A DNA stretch of 64,000 nt, taken from positions 23,596-87,595 of the forward strand of contig QNGE01002975.1 of NCBI GenBank assembly GCA_008508345.1. Direction: 5' to 3'. The notes under the pieces were generated by a model. It did no database searches and was not told where the DNA came from. It saw only the letters and a program-made list of their open reading frames with translations. This document shows, piece after piece, positions 20,355 through 29,639 of the stretch. This DNA is from Paragonimus westermani (Eukaryota; Platyhelminthes; Trematoda; Plagiorchiida; Troglotrematidae). Positions within the stretch are counted from its first letter, which is position 1; every line of letters starts with the position of its first letter. Made by a program: the position numbers and the translations under genes.

Positions 20355-22160
20355 TATACTGTCAAGCGGTTTCGAATTGGAAATGCTAACTTCGGACTGA
20401 AGGATTAAATAAATGAAAGACTCATGCATTTTACGTGTTTACAGCAGGATAAACTAGTCAAGTTGGCAGGTTCCCTGAAAGTGGCCAAAAAATGCCCACA
20501 GTAAGAGATAAAAGGTATGAAACAATGGTTCACATCGATAAATTTGATAAAAGCCAAAAGTAGCATGTAAGATATCTTGCGCAATGACATTTTAGAAAAA
20601 AAAGAATGACCGAAAAGTTTATCTGAATTTTGACTTTGAAATCAGATATGAGCATCCTTCAGCGTGTGACTTGAAACGTGGTTTATTGTTTCCTGTGACT
20701 AGTTTGTTTCAATCAACGCCCACTTGGAACGAGGATAAAGTCGACGTACACTGTGAACACCATGGGTTTCGATAAACTTCTGAAGACATTTATCTAAACA
20801 AACTGTTACGGACACGTGGAAGAAGCAAATTAACATTGAAAATCACTAATATTAATGCAGTAATGAAATGGTTTGGATAACTACCATTTTAGACTGGTGC
20901 TGTGTGATTGGATTTATCACTAATGAGTAGATTAAACAATCAGATTATCTTTGTATACAAAAAGAACTGAACAGTTGTACAGAACGTTTGTCACTTTCAA
21001 AAAGTCCGGTTGTAGTATTTCTTATTGACAAATACTGTAAACACATGCAGACTGAAGAGGTAGTTGAAATACTTCCGAAGTTTCCAACTATAGTTTTGAG
21101 CCTTCGACACAGGCTCCCAAACAATCAAACAGTTTGCAGCAGTTACACATGACAAAAACAGTGTTAAAATGAAATGCAATAATACATTTTTGTGAATTTA
21201 TAACTTGTAGGCGGCCCATAGGTTTGCAGCGGAATAGACAATAGTCAAATTTCTGAAAGACTCAGTAAGCCTGAACCGTGATTTGTGTGTCCAGCCAATG
21301 AAACAACGCTCCGAAACTGTGTTAAATTCTTTATATAGGATGAGTGTGTTCAGCCGACTTCCACAAGAAGTATGCCACTCATCTTTACCATACACAGGAA
21401 ACACCTGACCAAATCGTTTACGTAATTAAGATTATCAGAGCTACATATGCAGAAATTTAGACAACTTGGAAAACATTAAGAAAGCTTGCGGTAAGTAAAA
21501 GATTAAAAGAATACAACACGTGACAACTGTAAGAGTTAAGTGGTGCATGGGGAACTGGAGGGAGACGGCTCACAAATGTTGTTCCGTATCTGCTTGTAAG
21601 TGTAATTTCGAATGATGTGACATGCCGCCCAAGACGATATCACCGGCACAGTTGGTGACAATGGTTTATGGGGACAACGAACTTCAGAAATGTAAGGCGG
21701 AACACAAATGCCGAAGCGCTGCCCAATAAAAGTACAAATCAGCGCCAGTTTTTACTCTAATCAGGAAGTCACGTGAGAACTATAAAGTAAACATTTACGT
21801 TTTGGGAGTAAAACAGTTACATTTACATTGTAGACAGCATGATTAAAGGCTAAAAGATCACCTTAAAATCATACATTGCTTTGTATTTTTAGCAAAAAAT
21901 GAGCGTAAAAAGAAAGTAATAATGTGAATAAAATATGGAGAACAGAGGTGAACATACTGAGATCTTCCGGTGGATCAATGCTAAACCATGAAAAACAGTT
22001 AAAATGGGTGGAAATGCAAATGTACATGGTTGTGTTGAAATCTACGGTTGAACCCCGTTACACAGACCGCCGCACGGTTTGGGGACCAATAGGCATTAAA
22101 AAGACATTGTACACAGACAGGCGGAAATCGCTGTAGATATTATTCCAAGATCGTAGTTAC
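20355..22160. other. No recognised content
   Basis: AT-rich with no frame above about 70 codons that resembles a protein. No repeat was seen by eye. Confidence 0.4.
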
Positions 22161-22164
22161 ATGT

Positions 22165-22490
22165 TTCATAAATTACTGATGAGTAGTCAGGGATTTGGTT
22201 TATTTTCAAGGTGAACATCACCCACACATGATCGCAACTTTCGCAATCAGATAGACTTTGCAGCCAACCTCTTTCAAAAATAAGCACTGGGCTCGAGTTT
22301 CGCTCTCATTAGGGCTCGACAGTACTGAATACACTTGCCATGGCCAGGATTCGAACTCCGGCCATTCCATTCATGAGGCAACCGTGTTAACCACTGCGCC
22401 AATGATCCGACGTTAGGCATGACCGAATGATCAAATCTGAACTCTCAGCCACTCTTGTTTGTGAGCAATGATCGTCTCGAGAGGAGAGAC
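22165..22490 (-). mobile_element. Hammerhead SINE, full-length copy (minus)
   Basis: Non-autonomous retroposon made by RNA polymerase III and moved by another element's enzymes. Minus-strand order: about 80-nt head, A box TGGCGCAGTGG (22401-22391, perfect fit to TRGYNNANNNG), B box AGTTCGAATCC (within 22359-22347), ribozyme region, then the family body (GGCTGCAAAGTCTATCTG, GATCATGTGTGGGTGATG) and tail ending GACTACTCATCAGTA. It has the best-preserved promoter boxes of the copies here. It lies tail-out opposite the plus copy at 22570, forming an inverted SINE pair. Confidence 0.82.
22284..22332 (-). ncRNA. Hammerhead ribozyme, degenerate (minus SINE copy)
   Basis: Core reads CTGTCGA instead of CTGANGA. 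Helix II GCCC/GAGC has one mismatch. GAAA is intact. The cleavage-site triplet is GCC in place of GUC, so the A15.1-U16.1 pair is lost. Probably inactive. Confidence 0.6.
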
Positions 22491-22569
22491 GGTAAATGTC
22501 CTCTTAACTCCAATCGATAACCCTGCGATTAGGACTTCCGAGACGGGTCGAGATCATTGATCTCACTAA

Positions 22570-22886
22570 ACCTGTATTAAACATGATCACTGTTCACATG
22601 CGAAAGTGGTTGAACTTTCAGATTTTATAATTCGGTGGTGTCTGATGTGAGGTCAGTTGCGCAGTGGTCGACGCAGTTGCCTGATAAACGTGTGGACGGA
22701 GTTCAAATCCTGGTCGTGGCAAAGATATGCACTACTGACGAGCTCAAATGAGAGCGAAACTCGACCCTGGTGCTTTTTTTCGGAAGAGGCTGGCTGGAAA
22801 GTCTATCTGAATGCGAAGGCTGCGATCATATGTGGGTGATGCTCAACTAGAAAACAAACCAAATCTCCGACTACTCATCAGTACTG
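22570..22886 (+). mobile_element. Hammerhead SINE, full-length copy (plus)
   Basis: Same family as 22165-22490, opposite orientation. Head, A box TTGCGCAGTGG, B box AGTTCAAATCC, ribozyme at 22729-22773, body, and tail ...GACTACTCATCAGTA. The last roughly 100 bases lie within the right arm of the giant inverted repeat, while the head and ribozyme lie outside it. The left arm therefore ends inside the same SINE. Confidence 0.85.
22729..22773 (+). ncRNA. Hammerhead ribozyme in SINE, core intact
   Basis: Helix I: GCACTA (22729-22734) with TGGTGC (22768-22773), six pairs including one G-U. Core CTGACGA (22735-22741). Helix II GCTC/GAGC around AAATGA. GAAA at 22756-22759. Helix III and cleavage site: ACTCGACC, where the family has ACTCGAGTC, so the U16.1 base and GUC triplet are lost. 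The fold is a type I hammerhead with a very short helix III, as known for Sm-alpha of schistosomes. This copy is probably inactive because of the changes at the cleavage site. Confidence 0.75.
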
Positions 22887-25049
22887 TGACTCAATTTAAT
22901 TAAAATTGGGAACATAAACTTCTAGCCAAATAACTGAGAAATTAAAAAAATTACATATAACTACGTGAATGATTAGATGAGTAAACAGGTGGGTAAATAG
23001 AGTAATAATTAAGTAAGCAATCTGGCAATTCAGCAAAAAACCAGGTAAGTATGTAAGCAATAAAATACGTTAGCAAGTAATCAGAAACATAAGTGGATAA
23101 GTAGGTGAGCAAATGAATGAACAAGTTAGTCAGTCAGTAATTAAATGAGTACGTACTCGAGTAAGTAGACAGCGAACTGAGTCAGTAGAGTTACTAAATG
23201 GGTAAGTAAGTAAATGCGACATAAAGTGAGTAGGTAAACGAGTTTAGCAGTTAGTTGGTAAGCCATTTCAGATTTAGTTATGTGAATAAGTATGCTCATT
23301 AGTCCGTCAGCTACCTAGGTAGCCAGCAGGTGACACGTGGTGCAGTACTGCATTGAGAATTTCAAATTCATCGCTTTTATTTCATGATTTGACATTTCAT
23401 TATATTGGTATTATTATTAAACGTGAGTTTTTCTTTTGTATTGACGAACAAATGCGTTACAGATAGAGAACTTTAAAAGACAGGTGTGTTCATTTTGTTT
23501 TTCTGTGTTTCCCACTTACTCTGACGACGTTTGACTAACAGATGACATTGTCTTATTACGAAATTCGTCATTTTCAATTTACATCATTTCACCGTACCTC
23601 CAAACACAAAGCCAACCCTCAAGTGCCCCGTGGAACAAAAAATATTCCGACCTCTTTTGTTCTTCACCTTCTTCTCATGACCGCGGTATAATTAAGTAGA
23701 TATTTTCAGTTGGCCCACCGCTGTTTTCTTCTCGATCTCCGATACTGTTGCCCAGTTATATAGACTCGGTTAGGTGGACTGCTTAGCCATGTGGAAACTA
23801 ACTACGAGAGCCTGACAGTTGCATATTATATCATTCATTGATGTCACTTGACTTGGTGCCGCTCGGATGTAGATCATGACATGTAAACAACTTTTAAATT
23901 AGTGCACTTTCCTCAACTGCGGCTCAGCAATGATTCGAGTTTTGTTGAAGTCTCCAATTTCATTCTGGTTTGTTATCAATTAGCTCTACATACTTTGGCG
24001 AAGGCCTATGCACTTGCCAGACTAAACGTTTAATTACCGTCGATTATGGCTCATGATCTAGGCGTGTGCTGTGTCAGTTGCACTTCTCGGCGTAGATATG
24101 TTATTAATGCTCAGAAACATCTTATATTGACAGGAATGAATTGCCAACGTACAGAACTGTGAAATTAGCAAGACGAACCTTGCAAATATCTTGGGAGTAG
24201 GTGGCGTCGAATTTGTCTTCGAACACCCTTTGATAGCCGGACATGTATTAGGATTCCCGGCCGGGATTCAACTCGGATAGGTATAGCGACTGTAACTCAC
24301 AGCTAACCATTAACGTCTAACTGCGTTTGCGATGGCAGTTGCTCTCGCCAAACTACATCTGGCATCAAGGTCAGTGATCAGCTTGTGATATTTGTTGACC
24401 CTTTGAAAAATGTAGATATCCACCCATATTCACCGGTCACGTTTCGAATTTTGATGCATCACAAGTGATGATGCGAAGGAAGGAAAGATCCTTCACGTGC
24501 TCGTGATAATGCTGACGCTCCGGCTAAAACCTCATTTTTGCCGATCTTCTCACTCCACGTCCATACGCTTCTGTAAAACAACTACTACTCGGGTTTGTTT
24601 AGCCCTCCATCCTTCGGAGCTGCCAGAATCCCAACAGTTCGTACTTTAATGAGGACGAAAAATCAGGGCAGTGGCGCCTCGGTATTTTTCGAATTCAAAC
24701 TCAAGCGGTACTGTGTAGTTTCGGGGACCAACTGCAGTTTTGTCTACGTGATAGATTGACTTGAGGATTCAGTATCTCCGCTATTCAGCAGAAGACCACA
24801 CTCCATGACTCATTGCGACATGTTGATGTTGCGTTGTGTAACATAATGTTAACAACGTTGAGAAGCGTGCACATCAGCAAGAGTGAAATGTTAAGTAAAC
24901 GTAGCCTGTCCAGAAGCCAATGTGTTCGAACTAGGTCATCTTAGCTGAAACTCTGTTTATCGTTGGAGTTACAACAAGTAGCACGGACATAAGCAGTGTC
25001 AACTTACATGCTCGTTTTGTGATTCGGAAAATTGTAGATGTGTTTAAAT
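22786..25049 (-). repeat. Right arm of giant inverted repeat
   Basis: Reverse complement of 13352-15622, with matched ends 22798/15605 and 25042/13359 giving arms of 2245 and 2247 bp. The near-perfect match over 2.2 kb contrasts with much weaker similarity just outside (25043-25110), so either the duplication is recent or the arms have been homogenised. It contains the mirror of the tetranucleotide array (22960-23290) and no protein-like frame. Confidence 0.92.
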
Positions 25050-25214
25050 AGGTTCCATTCAAGCTATCTCTTTGAATTTAGATACATGTTTGTCTTATAC
25101 CTCATAATTAATGTTGTGTCATTCGTTTGCCCTTCAAGTCATCGCTTTTACTGCAGATTTTATGAACCCTGTTGATTGTGCAAAGCGTGTCGTATAATCT
25201 ATCATTATTCACGG

Positions 25215-25500
25215 GCAACCTTATCATTGTTCACAAAGAAAACTGTTGCAGCTTTCCGATTTGATAATTTGGTCGTGCCTTATATGAGGTCAATGGCGGG
25301 GTGGTCAACGCGGTTGCCTGATGAACGGGTGGCCGGAATTCTTATCCCGGTCGTGGCGAGGATATGCATTACTGGCGAGCTCTGATGAGAACGAAACTCG
25401 AGTCTAGTGCTTCCTTCCGTATGAGGCTGGCTGGAAAATCTATGTGAATGCCAAATCTACGATCAAGTGTGGGTGATTTTCAACTTGATAATATTATATA
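25215..25500 (+). mobile_element. Hammerhead SINE copy
   Basis: Head similar to the 22570 copy (TTCACAAAGAAAACTGTTGC, GATTTGATAATTTGGTCGTG), A-box region TGGCGGGGTGG, decayed B box (GGAATTCTTATCCC), ribozyme, body (GAGGCTGGCTGGAAA). It ends at TTCAACTTGATAATATTA without the ACTCATCAGTA tail, so at least two 3'-end variants exist in this window. Confidence 0.82.
25366..25410 (+). ncRNA. Hammerhead ribozyme in SINE, cleavage site intact
   Basis: Helix I GCATTA / TAGTGC (six pairs, one G-U). Core CTGGCGA (A6 to G). Helix II GCTC/GAAC with one mismatch. GAAA at 25393-25396. Helix III AC(TCGA)GT and the canonical GTC cleavage triplet (25402-25404) are intact. The core change probably abolishes activity, but its sites are complementary to those kept in the 22729 copy. 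Confidence 0.72.
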
Positions 25501-25797
25501 GATTTTGAATAGTGTAGATCCTATGTTTCAATATCTGGTGAACCTGTTCACTGTCGTACATATCCTGAGTTGTTGTGCGAAAACCTCACATGAACTGGAT
25601 GTCTTATTTGCTCATGAGAAAGACTGTCACTGATAATTAGGTTTGCAACTTTGATTAAATTTGATTTACCTTTCGAAAGACACCCGATTTTAAAAAATCA
25701 GGAAATAAGAGTGGATTTGAAATGGTGACAGAAACTGCATACCAAGATTCGGAAAGCAATCTACCAACGTAGTCACAGCAGAAGCCTGGAAATTTTT

Positions 25798-25925
25798 ACT
25801 TGGATGTAGCTCAGAGTGTAGAGCACTTGTTGGGCCTGAGCATACTAATTCGGTTGCTAGTCCGAACCCAGTCCAAGTCCAGATTTTTGCGATTAGATCT
25901 CTCAAAAAACCTTAGTTTCAACATG
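25798..25925 (+). mobile_element. Second tRNA-derived SINE family
   Basis: tRNA-like start with A box TAGCTCAGAGTGTAGAGC, B-box region GGTTGCTAGTCCGAACCC, then the family tail AGTCCAGATTTTTGCGATTAGATCTCT. No cloverleaf closes, so it is not a functional tRNA. The same tail recurs at 33733, 53165 and 57560. Confidence 0.68.
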
Positions 25926-25989
25926 TCTCCTCTTCATCTTAAATTAAACTCACTGCCTTGTCCCTTCGCCCTTGCGCACTGAAGTCAGC

Positions 25990-27215
25990 CAAGGGAGGAT
26001 GTGCAAGAAATAATCTTTGGACTCGTGTTAACCATAGACTTCTTCACATTTACAAATCACACTCCCATCACAGATAGTACGTTTGCAACTGAGCATGTAC
26101 AGTCTTCCAAGTGATGCCTGACCCTTTCTGAGCTGTTCAACAGCCTGTTGAATTGCTCTCTCATGAGAGCTTATACTAAGAAAAGCTTACTAATTTCACT
26201 ACCAAACGGATTTACGAAGGCTTGAGTTTACGATGTTAATTTGAAAATGATTCTGAGTATTGTAGCCTTTGTTCCGCTGGGCGTTCAACATATTATTTTA
26301 CATTCTAACTGAAGGGCGCGTCTACCGTATGCAGAAGTATCACTCGTCTCGGAGTTGCCAAGGACTGAACCAGTTATCATTCTTTCCGAGTAATAATTTT
26401 CTACAGGAGGATGTTGAATCCTTACCTGTATTAGCTTGCTGACAGATAACTGAACGTACATCTCTCAGATAAAAATTTGCCCATCAACTGAACTATGGCA
26501 GCAAAGCCACCGTTTCCAAAGCAAGAAAATTAGAGTTCGAGTTTTTCTTCAACTTACAGTAAGGAGTACAAGCAATGTAATCTTTAGTTGACATAAGTAT
26601 TGACAACTTAGTTTGTTTCATCATCCAGAAACTTTGAAAATAACGAAATATCGGCACTAAAAATGTGACTCAGTGAGTCTCTTTGATTCAATGAAGTGAG
26701 TATTTACCGCTTTTTCATTCATAACCGATTGCTAAGACATTCAATCAGGTATCAGACGGATTGTTTTGATCATTCTTTCTAGTAACCTCTTCTTGGCTGC
26801 TGATTCCACGCGGACAAAAGGTGAGTCCGCAGCATGCCTTTGATGTCAGTCATGAACGCAAATCTTACCGTAACCAGTTTGTTCATGCGGTATGCCTAAT
26901 TTGATCAACTTGGAGTAGAACCATTTTGGGTACTAAGGTAAGGATCTCTCGATGAACACAACTGTTCGTGTGACTGTGTACTGACGCAATCATGTTGCAA
27001 GCAGGTGATCGTTCAACTGTGAAGCGTGAATCTATCAGACGAGTGTCTGCCGGATCATTCTGATTATTCTTTCCCATTCCTACCTCAATGACTAACTCCA
27101 GGTGAGTCGGGTTCAAGGTACAGCAGAGAATCTACAATGTTCTCGTGATCCAAAACCTGTAATCCTTTCAGTTCTGAGTTTGTTCCTATAAAGTTGATGT
27201 CGTTGTCACTGCATA
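25990..27215. other. No recognised gene; weak internal duplication
   Basis: Two stretches, about 26753-26830 and 27030-27115, resemble each other (ATCAGACG..., GATCATTCT/GATTATTCTTTC, GGTGAGTC), suggesting an old direct duplication. Nothing else was identified. Penelope-like RT would be expected just before 27220, but none is readable. Confidence 0.35.
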
Positions 27216-27219
27216 CGGT

Positions 27220-27775
27220 AGTACCCCGGGGGACCTCGTCCGCCTACCCATCCGTTGCGCATTGGAGTGCATTATTCATCTGACCAATTGACTGTCCATA
27301 TATCGCGAGAAATGTTATCCAGCTTACCTCTGAAACGATATATTACTACCTCCTTGGTACGATAACTGCATGTGCACTGGTTGCTCCAGAACGGAAGTCG
27401 TACCAAGTCACTCACGCGGATTTCAGAGGCGTCCACTTCACACTATCTACTGGTTCATCTGCAGCTGCAGTGATTTATGCTTCGGTAGAGATGATCGATC
27501 CCTGCGCCTTAGGATGAAAGAGCACGTGTCCAAGTATATTGAGGACTTGATGTTTGGCGTGACCCGATGTGACCCAACCAAACAACGCAAGCTGGCTTCG
27601 TCGATCGCCAGACACCTGTTGGTGACAGGTCATATGGTCGACCCGACAAACGCTTTCCGTGTGATGATGCGTCATCACAATCTTGTCATCCTTTAGACCC
27701 TCAAAGCGCTGCTTATCATGCGTAGCAAGCGGGTCTATTGGGTGCAAAATCTGTTAACCTTGAACCTCTGTCCGC
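27220..27775 (+). pseudogene. Penelope-like element, GIY-YIG endonuclease relic
   Basis: A plus frame (27370-27696) gives HTIYWFICSCSDLCFGRDDR (degenerate GIY-YIG start: family IYxFxCxCGxxYIGRT), LRLRMKEHVSKYI, then SSIARHLLVTGHMVDPTNAF, a hallmark of the Penelope-like C-terminal endonuclease. After one in-frame stop (TAG, 27694-27696) the same frame continues with LKALLIMRSKRVYWVQN and LLTLNL, the usual C-terminal end (family ALxIRxLKPxLCVQK...LxLxLPW). The domain nicks target DNA for reverse transcription. The YIG tyrosine-isoleucine is changed to CF, so it is inactive. The RT part is missing. Confidence 0.8.
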
Positions 27776-27867
27776 CATCGTTCTGATCACCGACAGACTA
27801 GTGTACATGTTGACTTGATGTATGAATTTAATTCGCCTAAATATTTTTTGATGTTCACCGCTGTTCT

Positions 27868-27908
27868 GTGTAGCAGCTGACGAGGACATACGAAACTGTA
27901 CTACCATC
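27868..27908 (+). ncRNA. Hammerhead-like core after Penelope-like relic
   Basis: CTGACGA at 27877-27883 and GAAA at 27892-27895 are spaced like a hammerhead, with a much-shortened helix II (GGACATAC). A partial helix I can form between GTAGCAG upstream and CTACCAT downstream. It lies about 100 bases past the endonuclease frame, where Penelope-like elements are known to carry hammerheads in their terminal repeats. Position supports the call more than the fold does. Confidence 0.4.
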
Positions 27909-27909
27909 T

Positions 27910-29330
27910 TGCGAAACCGGTCTTCAGATTTCGTTATTCAAATTCTTAACTGGAGAAGGATGTTTTATGATACCTTCTTTATCGTAACCTGGGTACTAGT
28001 GATTTTATACAAATCTTGTGCACCTATCAGTGTGCGTACACTGTTCGTTCATATCTCTGTGGAAAATTAACTTTCTGGAAATAATTTGGTGACAATCGCC
28101 CAACTACACCATTACTGGCAGACATTTTTTGTACTCAGATGAAAAATGGAATTGTTAAAATCTACCCCAAAACCTACGGTTTCATTTTCTTGGGCGATTT
28201 TTTATACTTGTTTACGTACAATTTAAATCGGGCCCGTGTATCGATCACTTCGAGCGAAGACCATCAGAACACAGAGTTCCAATGGAAGTGAAAAACAACC
28301 AAGTAAGGGTTTTCTAAAGAAATTTTGAGCTGCCTAGTCGATGACCTATTTTGCGCGTATACAGAAAGCTGGCCGGTATGCATTCATATCAGCGGTTCGG
28401 TTTCCACTGCAAAGTGAAAGAATTTCATCAGTTTTGTGGTTCACAGGACTATGATGCTAGTGGGAGATATGTTTGCCAACAAATTTGCATTCGCACGTAT
28501 TATTTAAAAAGTGTTTTCCAAAATGGTTTATACAGCTCCGCAAACTTTAGGTGAATGTGAATGATAACACTTAACAGGAGAAATGTTTAAACTTTGGGTT
28601 CTTTTTATGTTTCTTCAAAACCGATACAGAAAACTTTGTGGGAAGTTGACGTTTTGAGTCACTCTCATCACTGGCCACAGCCAATCCAGCGAATGCTTAC
28701 ACAGACTGCACAGGTCAGCAACAAGCAAATGGATCAGCAAACTTATGTCAATCATTTGCGTATCAACAAATATCTTTTCATCGAGAGTTTCTTCAATGTG
28801 AGCTACTTTTATCCCACTCGAAAGTACCAGTTATACTTGCGTCTGATTGTGTGTAGATAATCAGGCCAAAATCAAGAACCGTCGACAGAAACAGTTGAAT
28901 TCGTTTTATACTGTCATATGCTGACATCCAAATACGCATGGGAAACAAAGATATTTGTCAACCATGAATGGCAAAGGTCAGTGACGAACTGTTGAGGAAT
29001 GCTCGTTCTTTAGTCCGGTTATGTGACCGTAACATGTTTTCCACCTCAGCTTCGACTACAGTGAAGTCTGATTATATTTGACAATTGAGGGGAACAACTT
29101 CTTCCAAGAAGAAAGCTCTTTGAGTGCGTATATTACAACATTTACGCAATATTTGGGCTGCATACGGTATGGCACACTTGTTCTAAATTAAATGGGTTAT
29201 GGCCAGAGACATAACACTCGACAGACAGTACCTCAACGGCCATTTTCTCTTCACCAGATATGTATGCTTTTCCATGGTAGAGTTAAAGAAGATTTTGTCG
29301 CCGACCTAGTGCTTTGTCGTGTTTTACTTG
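27910..29330. other. No recognised content
   Basis: A 67-codon frame at 28351 and an 88-codon frame at 28594 (both plus) show no recognisable motif. Minus-strand continuation of the RNase H relic could extend below 29337 but is not readable. Confidence 0.35.
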
Positions 29331-29336
29331 CATGCT

Positions 29337-29615
29337 TTACTTGTTTTCACACACAACGGCAATGAACCAGGGATCGACGACTAGCCCAAAAGGTTCACCA
29401 GCATTTTTCTGGTAGTTTCGACATTTGCTTATGGCTATTACCACAATCAAATTGTCTATTTTACATGAAGACTGACATCGGGAGAAACGGACAACTGGAA
29501 TTCCGTTCTGGCTGAGGGTCGCAGCAATAGCTTTACATGTGACATCTGTTTCAACAGCCAAATACACGACAGGATCGAATGCAGATATAACAGGTTGATC
29601 CAGCTCAGTTCAATG
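29337..29615 (-). pseudogene. Ty3/gypsy RNase H relic, separate element
   Basis: The minus frame reads PVISAFDPVVYLAVETDVT, then AIAATLSQNGIPVVRFSR and PFGLVVDPWFIAVV. This is the gypsy RNase H start (family PFxVETDASxxAIAATLxQxGxPVAFFSR...FxLxTDxxSVxF), retaining the first catalytic aspartate in ETD. It is a different lineage from the 0-3 kb element, whose RNase H reads differently. No flanking RT or integrase was recognised. Confidence 0.68.
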
Positions 29616-29639
29616 ATTCAAAGGAAAAATTATGTTATG

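Noticed and set aside
13352..25049. Polinton/Maverick or other giant DNA transposon with long terminal inverted repeats
   Set aside because: The spacer has no DNA polymerase, integrase, packaging ATPase or transposase frame, and similarity continues weakly past the outer ends, unlike true transposon termini.
25798..25880. Functional tRNA gene
   Set aside because: A and B boxes are present, but no acceptor or anticodon stem closes and the same unit with its tail recurs elsewhere, so it is a SINE head.
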